Assembly (NCBI GenBank): GCA_051649085.1
Contig: JBOFGK010000010.1
Span: 107,530-171,529, forward strand
Reading direction: 5' to 3'
Length of the DNA stretch: 64,000 bases
From: JBOFGK01 sp051649085
GTDB taxonomy: Bacteria; Bacillota_I; Bacilli_A; UBA3375
Shown here in pieces: positions 42,283 to 50,985 of the stretch; within the stretch, counting starts at the first letter, position 1; each line of letters begins with the position of its first letter. The notes beneath the pieces are model-generated. The model searched no databases and had not been told where the DNA came from. It worked only from the letters and a program-made list of their open reading frames with translations. Made by a program: the position numbers and the translations under genes.

Positions 42283-43767
42283 TTAAAGTAATGGTGAAAA
42301 TAGTTGAGCAAATGATTCGAAAAGTTTCGCGAAAAAGCTTCTTTTTTTCCAGTTTTCTAAAATAACTTCACTACATTGTGCTTGATCAATTTCAAAGTTT
42401 TGGAGTAAATCAGTCATAATTGGTGATTTGTACATAAAGGCAGTAATTTCAAAATTGATTGAAAAACTTCGGTAATCAAAATTCGTTGTCCCGACACTAG
42501 CAATCTTTTCATCAATGATAAATATTTTTGAGTGCACAAACGTATCATTTTGTTCGAAAATTCTAATTCCTGCTTCAAGTAAATCAGTGTAATATGAACG
42601 AGTTGCTGCATAAACAAATTGACGATCAGGATTACCTGGGGTAATAATTCGAACATCAACACCACTTTTAGCAGCAACTTTTAAAGCAGTAACAAGATCA
42701 GGTTCTGGAATTAAGTACGGTGTAGTAATCAAAACACTTTTTTTCGCTTGCATAATTAATTTGAAATATTGTTCTCGAATTGATGTATATTTACAATCGG
42801 GACCATCAGGCATAATTTGCACAAAACCATCACCAGGACCAACATATGGCTTAAATTGTAAATACAAATGTTCATTGCTCAAAATAAAATTCTCATTTGT
42901 TGTGTACAACCAATCTTTGGCAAAAACAATTTGTAAGTCGTGTAGTGCTTTACCCTCTAAATAAATATGGGTATCACGCCATTTTTTCGTACTTCCATCA
43001 TCATGGTTTATATACTCATCACCAATATTAATTCCGCCAATGAATCCATGAATACCATCAATTATTGCAATTTTTCGATGATTACGAAAGTTTATTTTAT
43101 CATTTAGTTTAGCAATTTTTACTTCACCAAATTTTCCAATCTTTACGCCTCCATCAAGTAAACGCTTGATTGAGACTTTACTTAAAGCATCACTTCCAAC
43201 ATCGTCGAAAAGTAATCGGACTGGAATACCTGCCTGTGCTTTGTCAATTAGAATTTCAAAAATTTCTTCAGCAATTTTACTATCGTGAACAATATAGTAT
43301 TCAAGATGAATATATTTTTTAGCGTCTCTTAAACAAGTGAGCATTTTCGCAAATTTTTGCTCACCATTTACAAGTAATTCTGCATTTGTATTTTCATGGA
43401 TTACTTGTTTTCCAAGTATTTCCAATGTACGAAAATACTTATCGGACTCATCAAGCGTACTTTTTTCTAATTCATAGCAACTAAGTGCCTTATCAGAAAT
43501 TCGTTTACTTCGATAAATTGTAAATTCACGATAATCTTTTCCAAGAACATGATATGCAATCATTGCAAAAATTGGATTAATTATAAACATTACTAACCAC
43601 ATATACTTTTGGTAAAAATTTTTACGACTAAGTAAAATTATAATATATTGAGTAATTGCAATAAGCGAGATAAGTATATAAAATTTTGAAAAGGGTGAAT
43701 ATACTACAAACCAAGTAATGCTTATTGATATAACGAAAAATAACAGCATCTTGATGTATTGTGACAT
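42283..43767 (-). CDS. cls: Cardiolipin synthase
   Basis: 494 aa: two N-terminal membrane helices, then two phospholipase-D domains with HKD motifs HRKIAIIDG and HSKIFIIDE. Makes cardiolipin from phosphatidylglycerol. GGAGG lies 8 bp before the ATG on the minus strand. Functionally downstream of the pgsA-like enzyme at 10.7 kb. Confidence 0.95.
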   Translation of the reverse strand: MSQYIKMLLFFVISISITWFVVYSPFSKFYILISLIAITQYIIILLSRKNFYQKYMWLVMFIINPIFAMIAYHVLGKDYREFTIYRSKRISDKALSCYELEKSTLDESDKYFRTLEILGKQVIHENTNAELLVNGEQKFAKMLTCLRDAKKYIHLEYYIVHDSKIAEEIFEILIDKAQAGIPVRLLFDDVGSDALSKVSIKRLLDGGVKIGKFGEVKIAKLNDKINFRNHRKIAIIDGIHGFIGGINIGDEYINHDDGSTKKWRDTHIYLEGKALHDLQIVFAKDWLYTTNENFILSNEHLYLQFKPYVGPGDGFVQIMPDGPDCKYTSIREQYFKLIMQAKKSVLITTPYLIPEPDLVTALKVAAKSGVDVRIITPGNPDRQFVYAATRSYYTDLLEAGIRIFEQNDTFVHSKIFIIDEKIASVGTTNFDYRSFSINFEITAFMYKSPIMTDLLQNFEIDQAQCSEVILENWKKRSFFAKLFESFAQLFSPLL

Positions 43768-43849
43768 CGAATAACTCCTCCATCTTTAGATTAAACTTTT
43801 ATGTTAACAACTTAACTATTAATATTATATCATGGAAGTGTTGTTTTGT

Positions 43850-44632
43850 TTATTTAATTAAAGATTGAACATATTCGATACGTTCTAAAATCCCAATTTC
43901 TCCATGCTCATACAAAACTTTATAATATTCAAGTGCTAAGTCATATCTTTCGATTTCTTCAAAATATCTCGTCACTTCAATAATAATGTGAGCATTGTTT
44001 AAAATATTTGCTTTATAAAAATATGATTGTGCAGTTGGAATATCATCAAGACGTAAATAACACCAAGCGATTTGTTCGTTTACTTTATAGTAATCATATT
44101 TAATTAAATCGAGTTTCAAATAATCTAAATATTTGGTTATGGCAGCGTTATAATCATGATTTGCGTGGTACATTTGTGCTAATTTGTAGGAATTTTCTTT
44201 GTTGCTTAGATCGCTTTTTTCAAGGACACTAATGGCTGCTTGAAAATCATTCAAATGCTCATAGCAATTTATGAGTAAATTTTGATTAGGCTCAGTTGCC
44301 TTGAAATTGTACTCAATTGCAAGGTTATAATATTTTTTTTGTCTTTGTAAATCATGCCCATCAAGGCGATTTGCATAAATGTAACACATTGAACTTTTGA
44401 AAATATAACTTTCATCAGTTGCAACTGTTTTAGATGTGCTTACAAGTCTAATTATTTCTAGAAGTAGAGCTTCTAAAAAGTCTAAATCATCTGTTTCGTG
44501 GCATATATTAACGGAAAAAATAGTTTCAATCAATTGGTAACTACCATTCGTAATTCCGTATTCTATATCATTTAAATGCTCAATTAATTCTTCAGTTTCT
44601 ATTTTATGTTTATTTATAATTTTTTCAAACAT
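43850..44632 (-). CDS. TPR-repeat protein
   Basis: 260 aa, helical, with several tetratricopeptide-like units (for example YKLAQMYHANHDYNAAITKYLDYL and YDLALEYYKVLYEHG). No enzymatic domain and no membrane segment, so a cytoplasmic scaffold. The chosen ATG at 44632 has GAGG 8 nt upstream; a GTG 9 bp further out overlaps that site. Between cls and its own promoter; partner unknown. Confidence 0.75.
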   Translation of the reverse strand: MFEKIINKHKIETEELIEHLNDIEYGITNGSYQLIETIFSVNICHETDDLDFLEALLLEIIRLVSTSKTVATDESYIFKSSMCYIYANRLDGHDLQRQKKYYNLAIEYNFKATEPNQNLLINCYEHLNDFQAAISVLEKSDLSNKENSYKLAQMYHANHDYNAAITKYLDYLKLDLIKYDYYKVNEQIAWCYLRLDDIPTAQSYFYKANILNNAHIIIEVTRYFEEIERYDLALEYYKVLYEHGEIGILERIEYVQSLIK

Positions 44633-44764
44633 CTCTAACACCTCACTTTATTATAGCAAAAAAAGTGTCTATCCACTTGAAAAACGATTAGTTTATCATG
44701 AAGAAATGAAAAAATAAGATAAATTAAAAATATTACTAATATTCATAACATCCTTTTCAATAAA

Positions 44765-44773
44765 TGGTATAAT
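44765..44773 (+). promoter_or_regulatory. Extended -10 promoter of rapZ-whiA
   Basis: TGGTATAAT, 31 bp before the rapZ ATG. Confidence 0.6.
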
Positions 44774-44803
44774 TATAAAAGAGTATAAGAAAATGGAGTG
44801 GTA

Positions 44804-45664
44804 ATGAAAGAAGTGATTTTAACTACCGGTGTGTCCGGAAGTGGTCGAACAACAATTATGCAAGTTTTAATGGACAACGGTTATTTTATTTTAGATAACA
44901 TTAGTGCAAAATCATTGAAAATGATAATGGATACAATAATGCAAACTGAAGATATAAAAAAAATTGCATTAATTTTAAAAGCTGGGGATAAACCATTATT
45001 AGATGAAGGATTAACGGTTATTAGAAAGTTAGAAAGAGCAGGTTTGATTAATGTTAAAAGGTTAGTAATAACTGCTAATCTACAAACAATTGTAAATCGC
45101 TATCAAGAACATCGAAAAATCCATCCGATGGTTGCAGAAGATTCAAGTTTGACATTGATTGATGCAATTGAAGTTGAACTTGAAAACATTGCAGAATTTT
45201 CTCGATATGCTGATCATGTAATCGACACAAGTGATTTATTAATTAATGATACAAAAAACATTATTCTTGCATGGCTTAACTCAGAGAATAAATTTACAAT
45301 TAATTTACGTTCTTTTGGTTTTAAATATGGTGTTCCAGTTGATTCGGATTTTGTTTGTGATGTAAGATTTTTGAAGAATCCATTTTATATTCTAGAATTA
45401 AGAAGTTTATCTGGATTAGATGATGCTGTATATAATTACGTTTTTTCAACAGAACTTGCAAATGAATACTATGAACAATTAACAAAAATGCTTATCTTAA
45501 CAATTAATGGCTATATTGAAGAAGGTCGAATGTTAACAAACATTTCGATTGGATGTACAGGTGGTCAGCATCGTTCAGTCGCTTTTGTGGAACGCTTAAA
45601 AAAAGAATTACCATTTGAAAAAATAAACGTAATTCATATTGAAAACGAAAAAGGAACTTGGTAA
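44804..45664 (+). CDS. rapZ: RapZ/YvcJ nucleotide-binding protein
   Basis: 286 aa: P-loop GVSGSGRTT (Arg instead of the usual Lys, a variant known in the family), VIDTSDL, SFGFKYGVPVDSDFVCDVRFLKNPFY, and the C-terminal IGCTGGQHRSVAFVERL. In Firmicutes it binds nucleotides and affects competence and envelope metabolism; in enterics it controls GlcN-6-P synthase through sRNAs. ATG 44804 follows GGAGTGG. YvcK, normally next, is absent here. Confidence 0.93.
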   Translation: MKEVILTTGVSGSGRTTIMQVLMDNGYFILDNISAKSLKMIMDTIMQTEDIKKIALILKAGDKPLLDEGLTVIRKLERAGLINVKRLVITANLQTIVNRYQEHRKIHPMVAEDSSLTLIDAIEVELENIAEFSRYADHVIDTSDLLINDTKNIILAWLNSENKFTINLRSFGFKYGVPVDSDFVCDVRFLKNPFYILELRSLSGLDDAVYNYVFSTELANEYYEQLTKMLILTINGYIEEGRMLTNISIGCTGGQHRSVAFVERLKKELPFEKINVIHIENEKGTW

Positions 45665-46614
45665 TGACATTTTCAAAAGAATTAAAAGAAGAGTTAGTTC
45701 ACTTGGATTTTCCGAAGAAAGCTGATAAAGTCTGTTTAGCAGCGATTTTACAATCAATTTCTTCTATAAATGTAAGTGATTTTGGAAGATACATTGAAAT
45801 TAAAACTTCGCTATCTAGTTTAGCGAGGTTGTTCATTACAAAATTAAAAGAAAACTATCCATTTTTACAAGTTGAAACGCTTGTTCAAACGCAAGTGAAA
45901 TTTGCGAAAAAAGTTAAAGTCTATATTGTTAGAGTTGTTGGAGACATTAATATGTTTTTATATGACTTAAAACTGATAGAACGAAAAGATGCAAGCTTTA
46001 TTTTATCACTATTACCAATAACTCATAATCGTGTAATGACCGTTTTAGAGTGTCAGATTTATGTCAGAACATATTTTATTTGTGTAGGAACAATTAATAA
46101 TCCGAGAAAATTACAACAATATCACTTAGAATTCACATCCAATCATGATGAAAATTTTGCAGATATCGCAAATATTTTGAAACATTATGATGTAAATATG
46201 AAAGTTAGTAAACGGAAAAGGAATTATGCACTTTATTTAAATCGAAGCGAAGAAATATCCGATTTTTTAAAATTTATTGGTGCTACAAAACTGCTGTTTG
46301 AGTATGAAGACTATCGCTTTACAAGAGATATTAGAGCAAATACAAATCGAATTATGAATGCAGAGATTGCCAATGAAATGAAACGACAAGCGACAAGTGA
46401 CAAGCAAATTGTAGCAATTGAATATTTAATGTCGAGTGGAGAAATTAACAAATTAGGAACTAAAACAATTGAAGTTGCAAAACTTAGAAATACTTATCCT
46501 GGATTATCGTTACAAGAGCTTGCTGATCAAACTAAGGGTGAGATTTCTAAATCTAATATTAGCTATCATTTAAGAATTATATCTAAAATGTATAATGAAT
46601 TGAACGGAAAATAA
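45664..46614 (+). CDS. whiA: DNA-binding protein WhiA
   Basis: 316 aa: N-terminal homing-endonuclease-like domain and a C-terminal helix-turn-helix (LRNTYPGLSLQELADQ, SNISYHLRIISKMYNEL). WhiA affects cell division and chromosome segregation in Firmicutes. It overlaps the rapZ stop by one base (TAATG). The conserved rapZ-yvcK-whiA order is shortened to rapZ-whiA. Confidence 0.94.
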   Translation: MTFSKELKEELVHLDFPKKADKVCLAAILQSISSINVSDFGRYIEIKTSLSSLARLFITKLKENYPFLQVETLVQTQVKFAKKVKVYIVRVVGDINMFLYDLKLIERKDASFILSLLPITHNRVMTVLECQIYVRTYFICVGTINNPRKLQQYHLEFTSNHDENFADIANILKHYDVNMKVSKRKRNYALYLNRSEEISDFLKFIGATKLLFEYEDYRFTRDIRANTNRIMNAEIANEMKRQATSDKQIVAIEYLMSSGEINKLGTKTIEVAKLRNTYPGLSLQELADQTKGEISKSNISYHLRIISKMYNELNGK

Positions 46615-46636
46615 AGATAGAATCGAAAGGGGAAAA

Positions 46637-47212
46637 ATGATTATTAATTTATCGAGCGTAAAATTACCAAGTAGTTATGTGACTAATCAATTGAATACTG
46701 ATATTCTTGAAAGTAAAGTTAAATTACTGATTCTTGACTTTGAAACACTCGATAAGAATATGATTTTGGAAATGTTGCAATCAAGACCAAGGCTTAGGAT
46801 TGTTGTAACTGAAAAACTTTTAAGTGATCGAAATGCTAAAATGATTTATGATTTGAATTGTGACTACTATATTGCAAACTCGCAACTATTACCACTTGTA
46901 AAAATGTTAATAAGAAGATATCAGTTAGTTAGTCCAGTAAAAATTGATCATGAGAATTTGAAGGTTAAAATTTTTGAAGAAAATATTACATTTTCTAAAA
47001 AAGAATTTGCAGTATTTGCTTATCTTTATGAACACAGTGGTGAATTTTGTACAAGAAAAGAATTAATGACAAATGTCTTAGGTTATCATGCGGATACTGA
47101 CTCTAGGTTAGTAGATGTTTATATAAAATATATTAGACAAAAGCTAGAACCATTTAGTATTTCAATTGAAACAGCACGTGGTAAAGGTTATATGTATCAA
47201 GAAAATATTTAA
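46637..47212 (+). CDS. Orphan OmpR-type winged-helix regulator with a degenerate receiver-like domain
   Basis: 191 aa. The C-terminal ~95 residues are a trans_reg_C domain (FSKKEFAVFAYLYEHSGEFCTRKELMTNVLG, SRLVDVYIKYIRQKL, ARGKGYMYQ). The N-terminal ~95 residues have receiver-like length but no DD pair, no DxxxP phospho-site and no obvious conserved Lys. No histidine kinase gene is nearby. 22 bp after whiA, so probably in the same operon. Such domains bind 11-bp-spaced direct repeats, as seen at 18.3, 18.46 and 50.6 kb, but a link is only a hypothesis. Confidence 0.82.
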   Translation: MIINLSSVKLPSSYVTNQLNTDILESKVKLLILDFETLDKNMILEMLQSRPRLRIVVTEKLLSDRNAKMIYDLNCDYYIANSQLLPLVKMLIRRYQLVSPVKIDHENLKVKIFEENITFSKKEFAVFAYLYEHSGEFCTRKELMTNVLGYHADTDSRLVDVYIKYIRQKLEPFSISIETARGKGYMYQENI

Positions 47213-47232
47213 GACTAATTATCGATTACAAT

Positions 47233-47265
47233 AAAAAAAGAATACTAATGTATTCTTTATTTTTT
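47233..47265. terminator. Bidirectional terminator between the regulator and CYTH genes
   Basis: 9-bp stem AAAGAATAC / GTATTCTTT with loop TAAT, flanked by A7 on the left and ATTTTTT on the right. It overlaps the CYTH stop codon. Confidence 0.8.
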
Positions 47266-47814
47266 CAAATAATTAAATAACCTCGAGGTTTTAGTTGAAC
47301 TTGCTTGATAAGTAATTCCATGTTTGGCCAGAAGTTCAATTAAAGTATTTTTCGCAGCTTTAAGTGAAGATGCTTCAATTTCAACCTCATAATCAGTAAA
47401 TTCATCTTGAAATAATGTTTGATCCAACATTAACAAAGATTTAAAATGATTTGTTTGATATCTAGTAGTTTGATAATAATATAAATAACCTAATTCAAGT
47501 TCATGATTAAAACCAACGGGAGCATTATTGAAAGTGATTTTCATTGTTTTTTTAATTTGCTCAAATTCAGCTTCAGTTATCACTTCTGAGTATTCGATTA
47601 TTTTATCGAAATCTTTAACTTTTAAAGTTTTCATGTATTTGCCATCTTCATGACGAATTCTTGCAGTTGAATACTTTTTCTTGAAAAAGAAATCAGTTGT
47701 TTCAAAAATATAAGTGGTAAAAGTCTTTGTTTCTAGATTACTAATGTTTTCTTTTAAAGAATTAAATTCTTCGGCAGTCAGTGTTGCTTTCTCTTCAAAT
47801 TCATATTCGATCAT
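47257..47814 (-). CDS. CYTH domain protein (YjbK-like)
   Basis: 185 aa. The N-terminal EYEFEEKATL is the ExExK metal-binding signature of CYTH proteins; further acidic and basic strands alternate (EVEIEAS near the end). Members are triphosphate-tunnel enzymes acting on inorganic triphosphate or similar. Last gene of the minus-strand mupG operon; 13 bp after the glycosidase gene with GGAG. Confidence 0.83.
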   Translation of the reverse strand: MIEYEFEEKATLTAEEFNSLKENISNLETKTFTTYIFETTDFFFKKKYSTARIRHEDGKYMKTLKVKDFDKIIEYSEVITEAEFEQIKKTMKITFNNAPVGFNHELELGYLYYYQTTRYQTNHFKSLLMLDQTLFQDEFTDYEVEIEASSLKAAKNTLIELLAKHGITYQASSTKTSRLFNYLKK

Positions 47815-47827
47815 ATTTCTCCTCTGT

Positions 47828-48826
47828 TCAAATTAATGATAGTGTGTTTACTACTAATTTACGTTTCAAATGCTCGTGAGTAGGTTCTTGTAATTTATAT
47901 GCTTTAAATTTTTCCTTAATAATTTTTTCACTTGGCTTCAAATAAATGCTAAAACCAGAATGATTTTTTGCTCGATCTTTTGAGTAGACGATTATTGGCC
48001 ATTCCCAAATAAAAACGCCGTTCACGAAGTTATACATTTCCAGCCACTTAAAAAATTCTAGAAAGTAACGCTGTTGCTCAAAAAGATTAATTTCTGTTTT
48101 CAGTGAGTAATTCCATGGTTCTTGAGAAGCTGTAGCTCGCGATGGACAACCAATTTCTCCGATAATTATTGGAATTGTTGTTTGCTGAAAAAGTTGGTGA
48201 ATTTTTTGCATTTCTAAAGCTAAATCATTCATTGGAATGTAGCAACTTAAGGCAATGTAATCTAAATTACGTTCGTATATTTCCAAAAAAGTTTGCGTGC
48301 TTGTGCTTGTAGGTTCGTAGTTTTGGTTGTAGCCAAGAAGGCCACTAAAGGTTTTTCGACAAACATCAATTAGACTAAACCATTTTTCTTGGTGTTTTTC
48401 AAGTTCAGTTAATTCACATCCGATGTAGAAGCCTTCACATTTGGTTTTTTGAGCAATTTGTGCGTAGTGTAAAATCATTTTTTGATACTTTGAAAACCAA
48501 GTGTCTAACCTTGTTTGTTCAGAAAAATCAATTATTTTTCGTGAAAAGTTATTACTTGTTCTAATGACTGGTTTTAGTAAAATATATAAATTTTTTTGTT
48601 GAATATACTTGATTAGTTCCAATAAGTCTGTATCTAAAAGAGTATGATCATCATTATATTTTAAAGATGGTACATTAGCGTGTGGCATAAAGATATCAAT
48701 ACAAAGTGTAATAGTATTAACACTGATTCGATTACTTAGCGTGTCAATTGAACGAAATGCATCTGCCAAACGTAAGTTATTGCTACGAGCAGACCAACCA
48801 AAATTAAAACCATATAAATAATTCAT
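47828..48826 (-). CDS. GH113-like TIM-barrel glycoside hydrolase
   Basis: 332 aa without signal peptide, so intracellular. Sequence layout is that of GH113/GTA-type barrels: acid/base candidate Glu138 in YIGCELTEL, nucleophile candidate Glu224 in IIGEIGCPSR, and an FIWEWPI strand near the end. Known GH113 members hydrolyse beta-mannans, but here the operon partners (MupG) suggest an envelope-derived oligosaccharide. ATG 48826 has GGAGGAACAC upstream; 4 upstream codons are ignored. Confidence 0.7.
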   Translation of the reverse strand: MNYLYGFNFGWSARSNNLRLADAFRSIDTLSNRISVNTITLCIDIFMPHANVPSLKYNDDHTLLDTDLLELIKYIQQKNLYILLKPVIRTSNNFSRKIIDFSEQTRLDTWFSKYQKMILHYAQIAQKTKCEGFYIGCELTELEKHQEKWFSLIDVCRKTFSGLLGYNQNYEPTSTSTQTFLEIYERNLDYIALSCYIPMNDLALEMQKIHQLFQQTTIPIIIGEIGCPSRATASQEPWNYSLKTEINLFEQQRYFLEFFKWLEMYNFVNGVFIWEWPIIVYSKDRAKNHSGFSIYLKPSEKIIKEKFKAYKLQEPTHEHLKRKLVVNTLSLI

Positions 48827-48846
48827 GTGTTCCTCCAAGGATATAC

Positions 48847-49398
48847 TTATTTGTACTCACAAGTAACAAGATGATCGTTTATCAGACCACAAGCTTGCAA
48901 ATAAGCGTAGATAATAACAGGACCAACAAATTTTGCACCACGCACGCTTAAATCACGACTAATTGCTTGACTTAGTTCAGTTTGTGTGGGAATATCACTC
49001 ATAGTTTGTGGGTGATTAATGAGTGGTTTATTACCAACGTAAGCCCATAGGTAATTAGAAAAACTACCAAATTCTCTTTGAATTTCTAAAATGACTTGGG
49101 CGTTTGTTCTAACACTATAAATTTTTAGACGATTACGAACAATTTCTGGACACTCTCTTAAAAGTTCTAATTCAGCATCAGTCATTTGTGCACAAGAACT
49201 GATATCAAAATTATGAAAAGCCTTATAGTATCCAGAAGTCTTTCGCAAAATTGTTTCCCAACTTAGTCCTGCTTGCGCACCATCAAGACATAGTTTTGCG
49301 AAAAGTTCTTGATCATCATAAACTGGTTTTCCCCATTTTGTTGCATGATAAATCTCCATTTCAGGTGAAGAAAATGCCCACTTACAATTATTGTTCAA
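48847..49398 (-). CDS. tag: DNA-3-methyladenine glycosylase I
   Basis: 183 aa, Tag family: CKWAFSSPEMEIYHATKWGKPVYDDQELF with the zinc Cys near residue 5, DGAQAGLSWETILRK, and a C-terminal Cys/His region. It excises 3-methyladenine. The start is TTG at 49398, inside the mupG end (11-bp overlap), with no good ribosome-binding site, so translation is probably coupled. No later start keeps the Cys. A DNA-repair gene inside a cell-wall recycling operon is odd. Confidence 0.9.
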   Translation of the reverse strand: MNNNCKWAFSSPEMEIYHATKWGKPVYDDQELFAKLCLDGAQAGLSWETILRKTSGYYKAFHNFDISSCAQMTDAELELLRECPEIVRNRLKIYSVRTNAQVILEIQREFGSFSNYLWAYVGNKPLINHPQTMSDIPTQTELSQAISRDLSVRGAKFVGPVIIYAYLQACGLINDHLVTCEYK

Positions 49399-50470
49399 AT
49401 TTGATAACTTGCCATGGCTTAATTAAGTCGATAAGGAATAATTCTTCATCAACAACTCTAGCAACAACATTTCTTTTTTGTTCATCGTCAATTAAATCAT
49501 TTTTCACAAGTTGCAATTCCCCTTTATATTGACCAAAATTGTCATTTCCAATTATGATATCTCCTTTTGAAATAGCTTGTGGATTGTCGTGCGGTGGAAA
49601 TGCTTCTGCTCTAAACTTAACTCGTGATTGTGTAGAACGAACAAGATAATCGTTTATATCTCCACGATTAAAATGATGTTCATCAAAAATAATTGTATTT
49701 TCAACTCCACTATTTTCTGAACTAGTTGTAACTTTTAAAGTGATTTTATTTTTTTCAATTTCACTAATTGCTTTTAATTCTGCTTCAGTTGCAAATTGAT
49801 TAGCAATTATGATATCATCGATAATATCTAAAGCGTATAAGTGCTTAACTTGTGTTGTAATTGCTAAGTCACGATGGATTTCCGCGGTTACCATTCCCTC
49901 CATTACAGGCCATGGACCAGTAGTCGCCGTAGGTGAATTAATAAATGCAGCACTTCTAATTCCTAAATCTTTAAAACGTTTTGAGCATTGCACAAAATAT
50001 TCAAAATTAAGTCCACAATACCTTTGAGGGTAGAAGTTGTGACACCCGATCAATTTTTCTAAATTTGGTTGGTAGTCTAAAATTGTATTTAAATAATTAG
50101 TATCTTGACTCATGTTGATTTCAATATCTAATCCAAATGGATTATACGTCATTTTTGCTTCAACAGCTCCGTTATAACTTTCGTCAAGGCGGATTCCTGT
50201 GGCACCTAGTTCAGCAAAAAAAGACAAATCATCATAGTTGATTTCAAGCTTTGAAAAAACAGCGGGTGAAATGTCTAAAATTACCTCCATTCCAAGGTTA
50301 GTTGCATAATTAATAAAACTCTTAAAGTCTTCGGCAATTTCTTCTTTTGGTTTATTAACACTTAAAAGACATGTGAAAATTCTTTTAAATCCGTATTTAT
50401 GTGCAGTGTCAATATAATCTTTTATTTCTTCAAGTGTTGCTTTATCAGGGTAAATTGAAATTCCTAACAT
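49388..50470 (-). CDS. mupG: MupG-like 6-phospho-N-acetylmuramidase (DUF871)
   Basis: 360 aa, beginning MLGISIYPDKATLEEIKDYI as in DUF871 proteins, with SPAVFSKL, GIRLDESYNG, HNFYPQRYCGL and a C-terminal beta domain (FGQYKGELQLVKNDL). MupG cleaves MurNAc-6P-GlcNAc made from peptidoglycan fragments after PTS uptake. First gene of a minus-strand operon (mupG, tag, GH113-like, CYTH). GGAGG precedes the ATG. A direct-repeat promoter lies about 150 bp upstream. Confidence 0.9.
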   Translation of the reverse strand: MLGISIYPDKATLEEIKDYIDTAHKYGFKRIFTCLLSVNKPKEEIAEDFKSFINYATNLGMEVILDISPAVFSKLEINYDDLSFFAELGATGIRLDESYNGAVEAKMTYNPFGLDIEINMSQDTNYLNTILDYQPNLEKLIGCHNFYPQRYCGLNFEYFVQCSKRFKDLGIRSAAFINSPTATTGPWPVMEGMVTAEIHRDLAITTQVKHLYALDIIDDIIIANQFATEAELKAISEIEKNKITLKVTTSSENSGVENTIIFDEHHFNRGDINDYLVRSTQSRVKFRAEAFPPHDNPQAISKGDIIIGNDNFGQYKGELQLVKNDLIDDEQKRNVVARVVDEELFLIDLIKPWQVIKFEQ

Positions 50471-50616
50471 CGTTAATCCTCCATCGATTTTTTATTCACC
50501 TATATGATAGCATAAAACTGGATTTAATAATTAAAAAACGAAAATCACAAGTCACTTTTATGAATCGGATTTAGAATTTGTAAAAGTATTCTAAATAAAA
50601 AAAGCACGTTATTGAT

Positions 50617-50648
50617 ATTATACACCTTTTATGTTAATTTGTTGTTAA
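50617..50648 (-). promoter_or_regulatory. PhoP/WalR-type direct-repeat promoter of the mupG operon
   Basis: Read on the minus strand: TTAACA, five bases, TTAACA, nine bases, TATAAT. The spacing is identical to the two promoters at 18.3 and 18.46 kb. Another possible box (TTTACT) lies two periods further upstream. The rest of the 320-bp intergenic region holds a 9-bp inverted repeat (ATTTAGAAT / ATTCTAAAT, 50569-50596), a second possible -10 for mupG, and the pspC promoter; no gene. Confidence 0.6.
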
Positions 50649-50790
50649 TCAAGTAATCGTAATAAGTAAAGTTAAAGCGAAGTTTTATATTATGAGTGTC
50701 TGTAAGATAAGTGAATTAGGCAATTTATTTTCACAATTAACTTGAATATTTAGATATAATATTAATATAGATACAATAAATAGGAGTACA

Positions 50791-50985
50791 ATGTCAGGAA
50801 AAAAATTATATCGAGATTTAAATAACAAAATGGTTGGAGGAGTTTGTTCAGGTTTAGCAGAATATTTTGAAATCGATCCAACAATAATTAGATTGGCAAT
50901 TGTCTTTTTAATTCCTATGACGTTTTCAACAGTTTTAATTGCATATATTGCTGCTCTGATTATTATTCCGATTAAGGAGGGTTAA
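50791..50985 (+). CDS. PspC domain protein
   Basis: 64 aa: LYRDLNNKMVGGVCSGLAEYFEIDPTIIRL is the standard PspC opening, followed by one or two membrane helices. PspC proteins respond to envelope stress. It overlaps the peptidase gene as TAATG. A TATAAT at 50755 is its likely -10. Confidence 0.9.
   Translation: MSGKKLYRDLNNKMVGGVCSGLAEYFEIDPTIIRLAIVFLIPMTFSTVLIAYIAALIIIPIKEG

Noticed and set aside
43801..43830. Fourth TTAACA direct-repeat site near cls
   Set aside because: TTAACA and TTAACT are only 8 bp apart and lie downstream of the likely cls -10, not at the fixed 9-bp distance.
50569..50596. Terminator between mupG and pspC
   Set aside because: The 9-bp inverted repeat is AT-only and is followed by A, not T, on the plus strand; on the minus strand the T-run precedes the stem.
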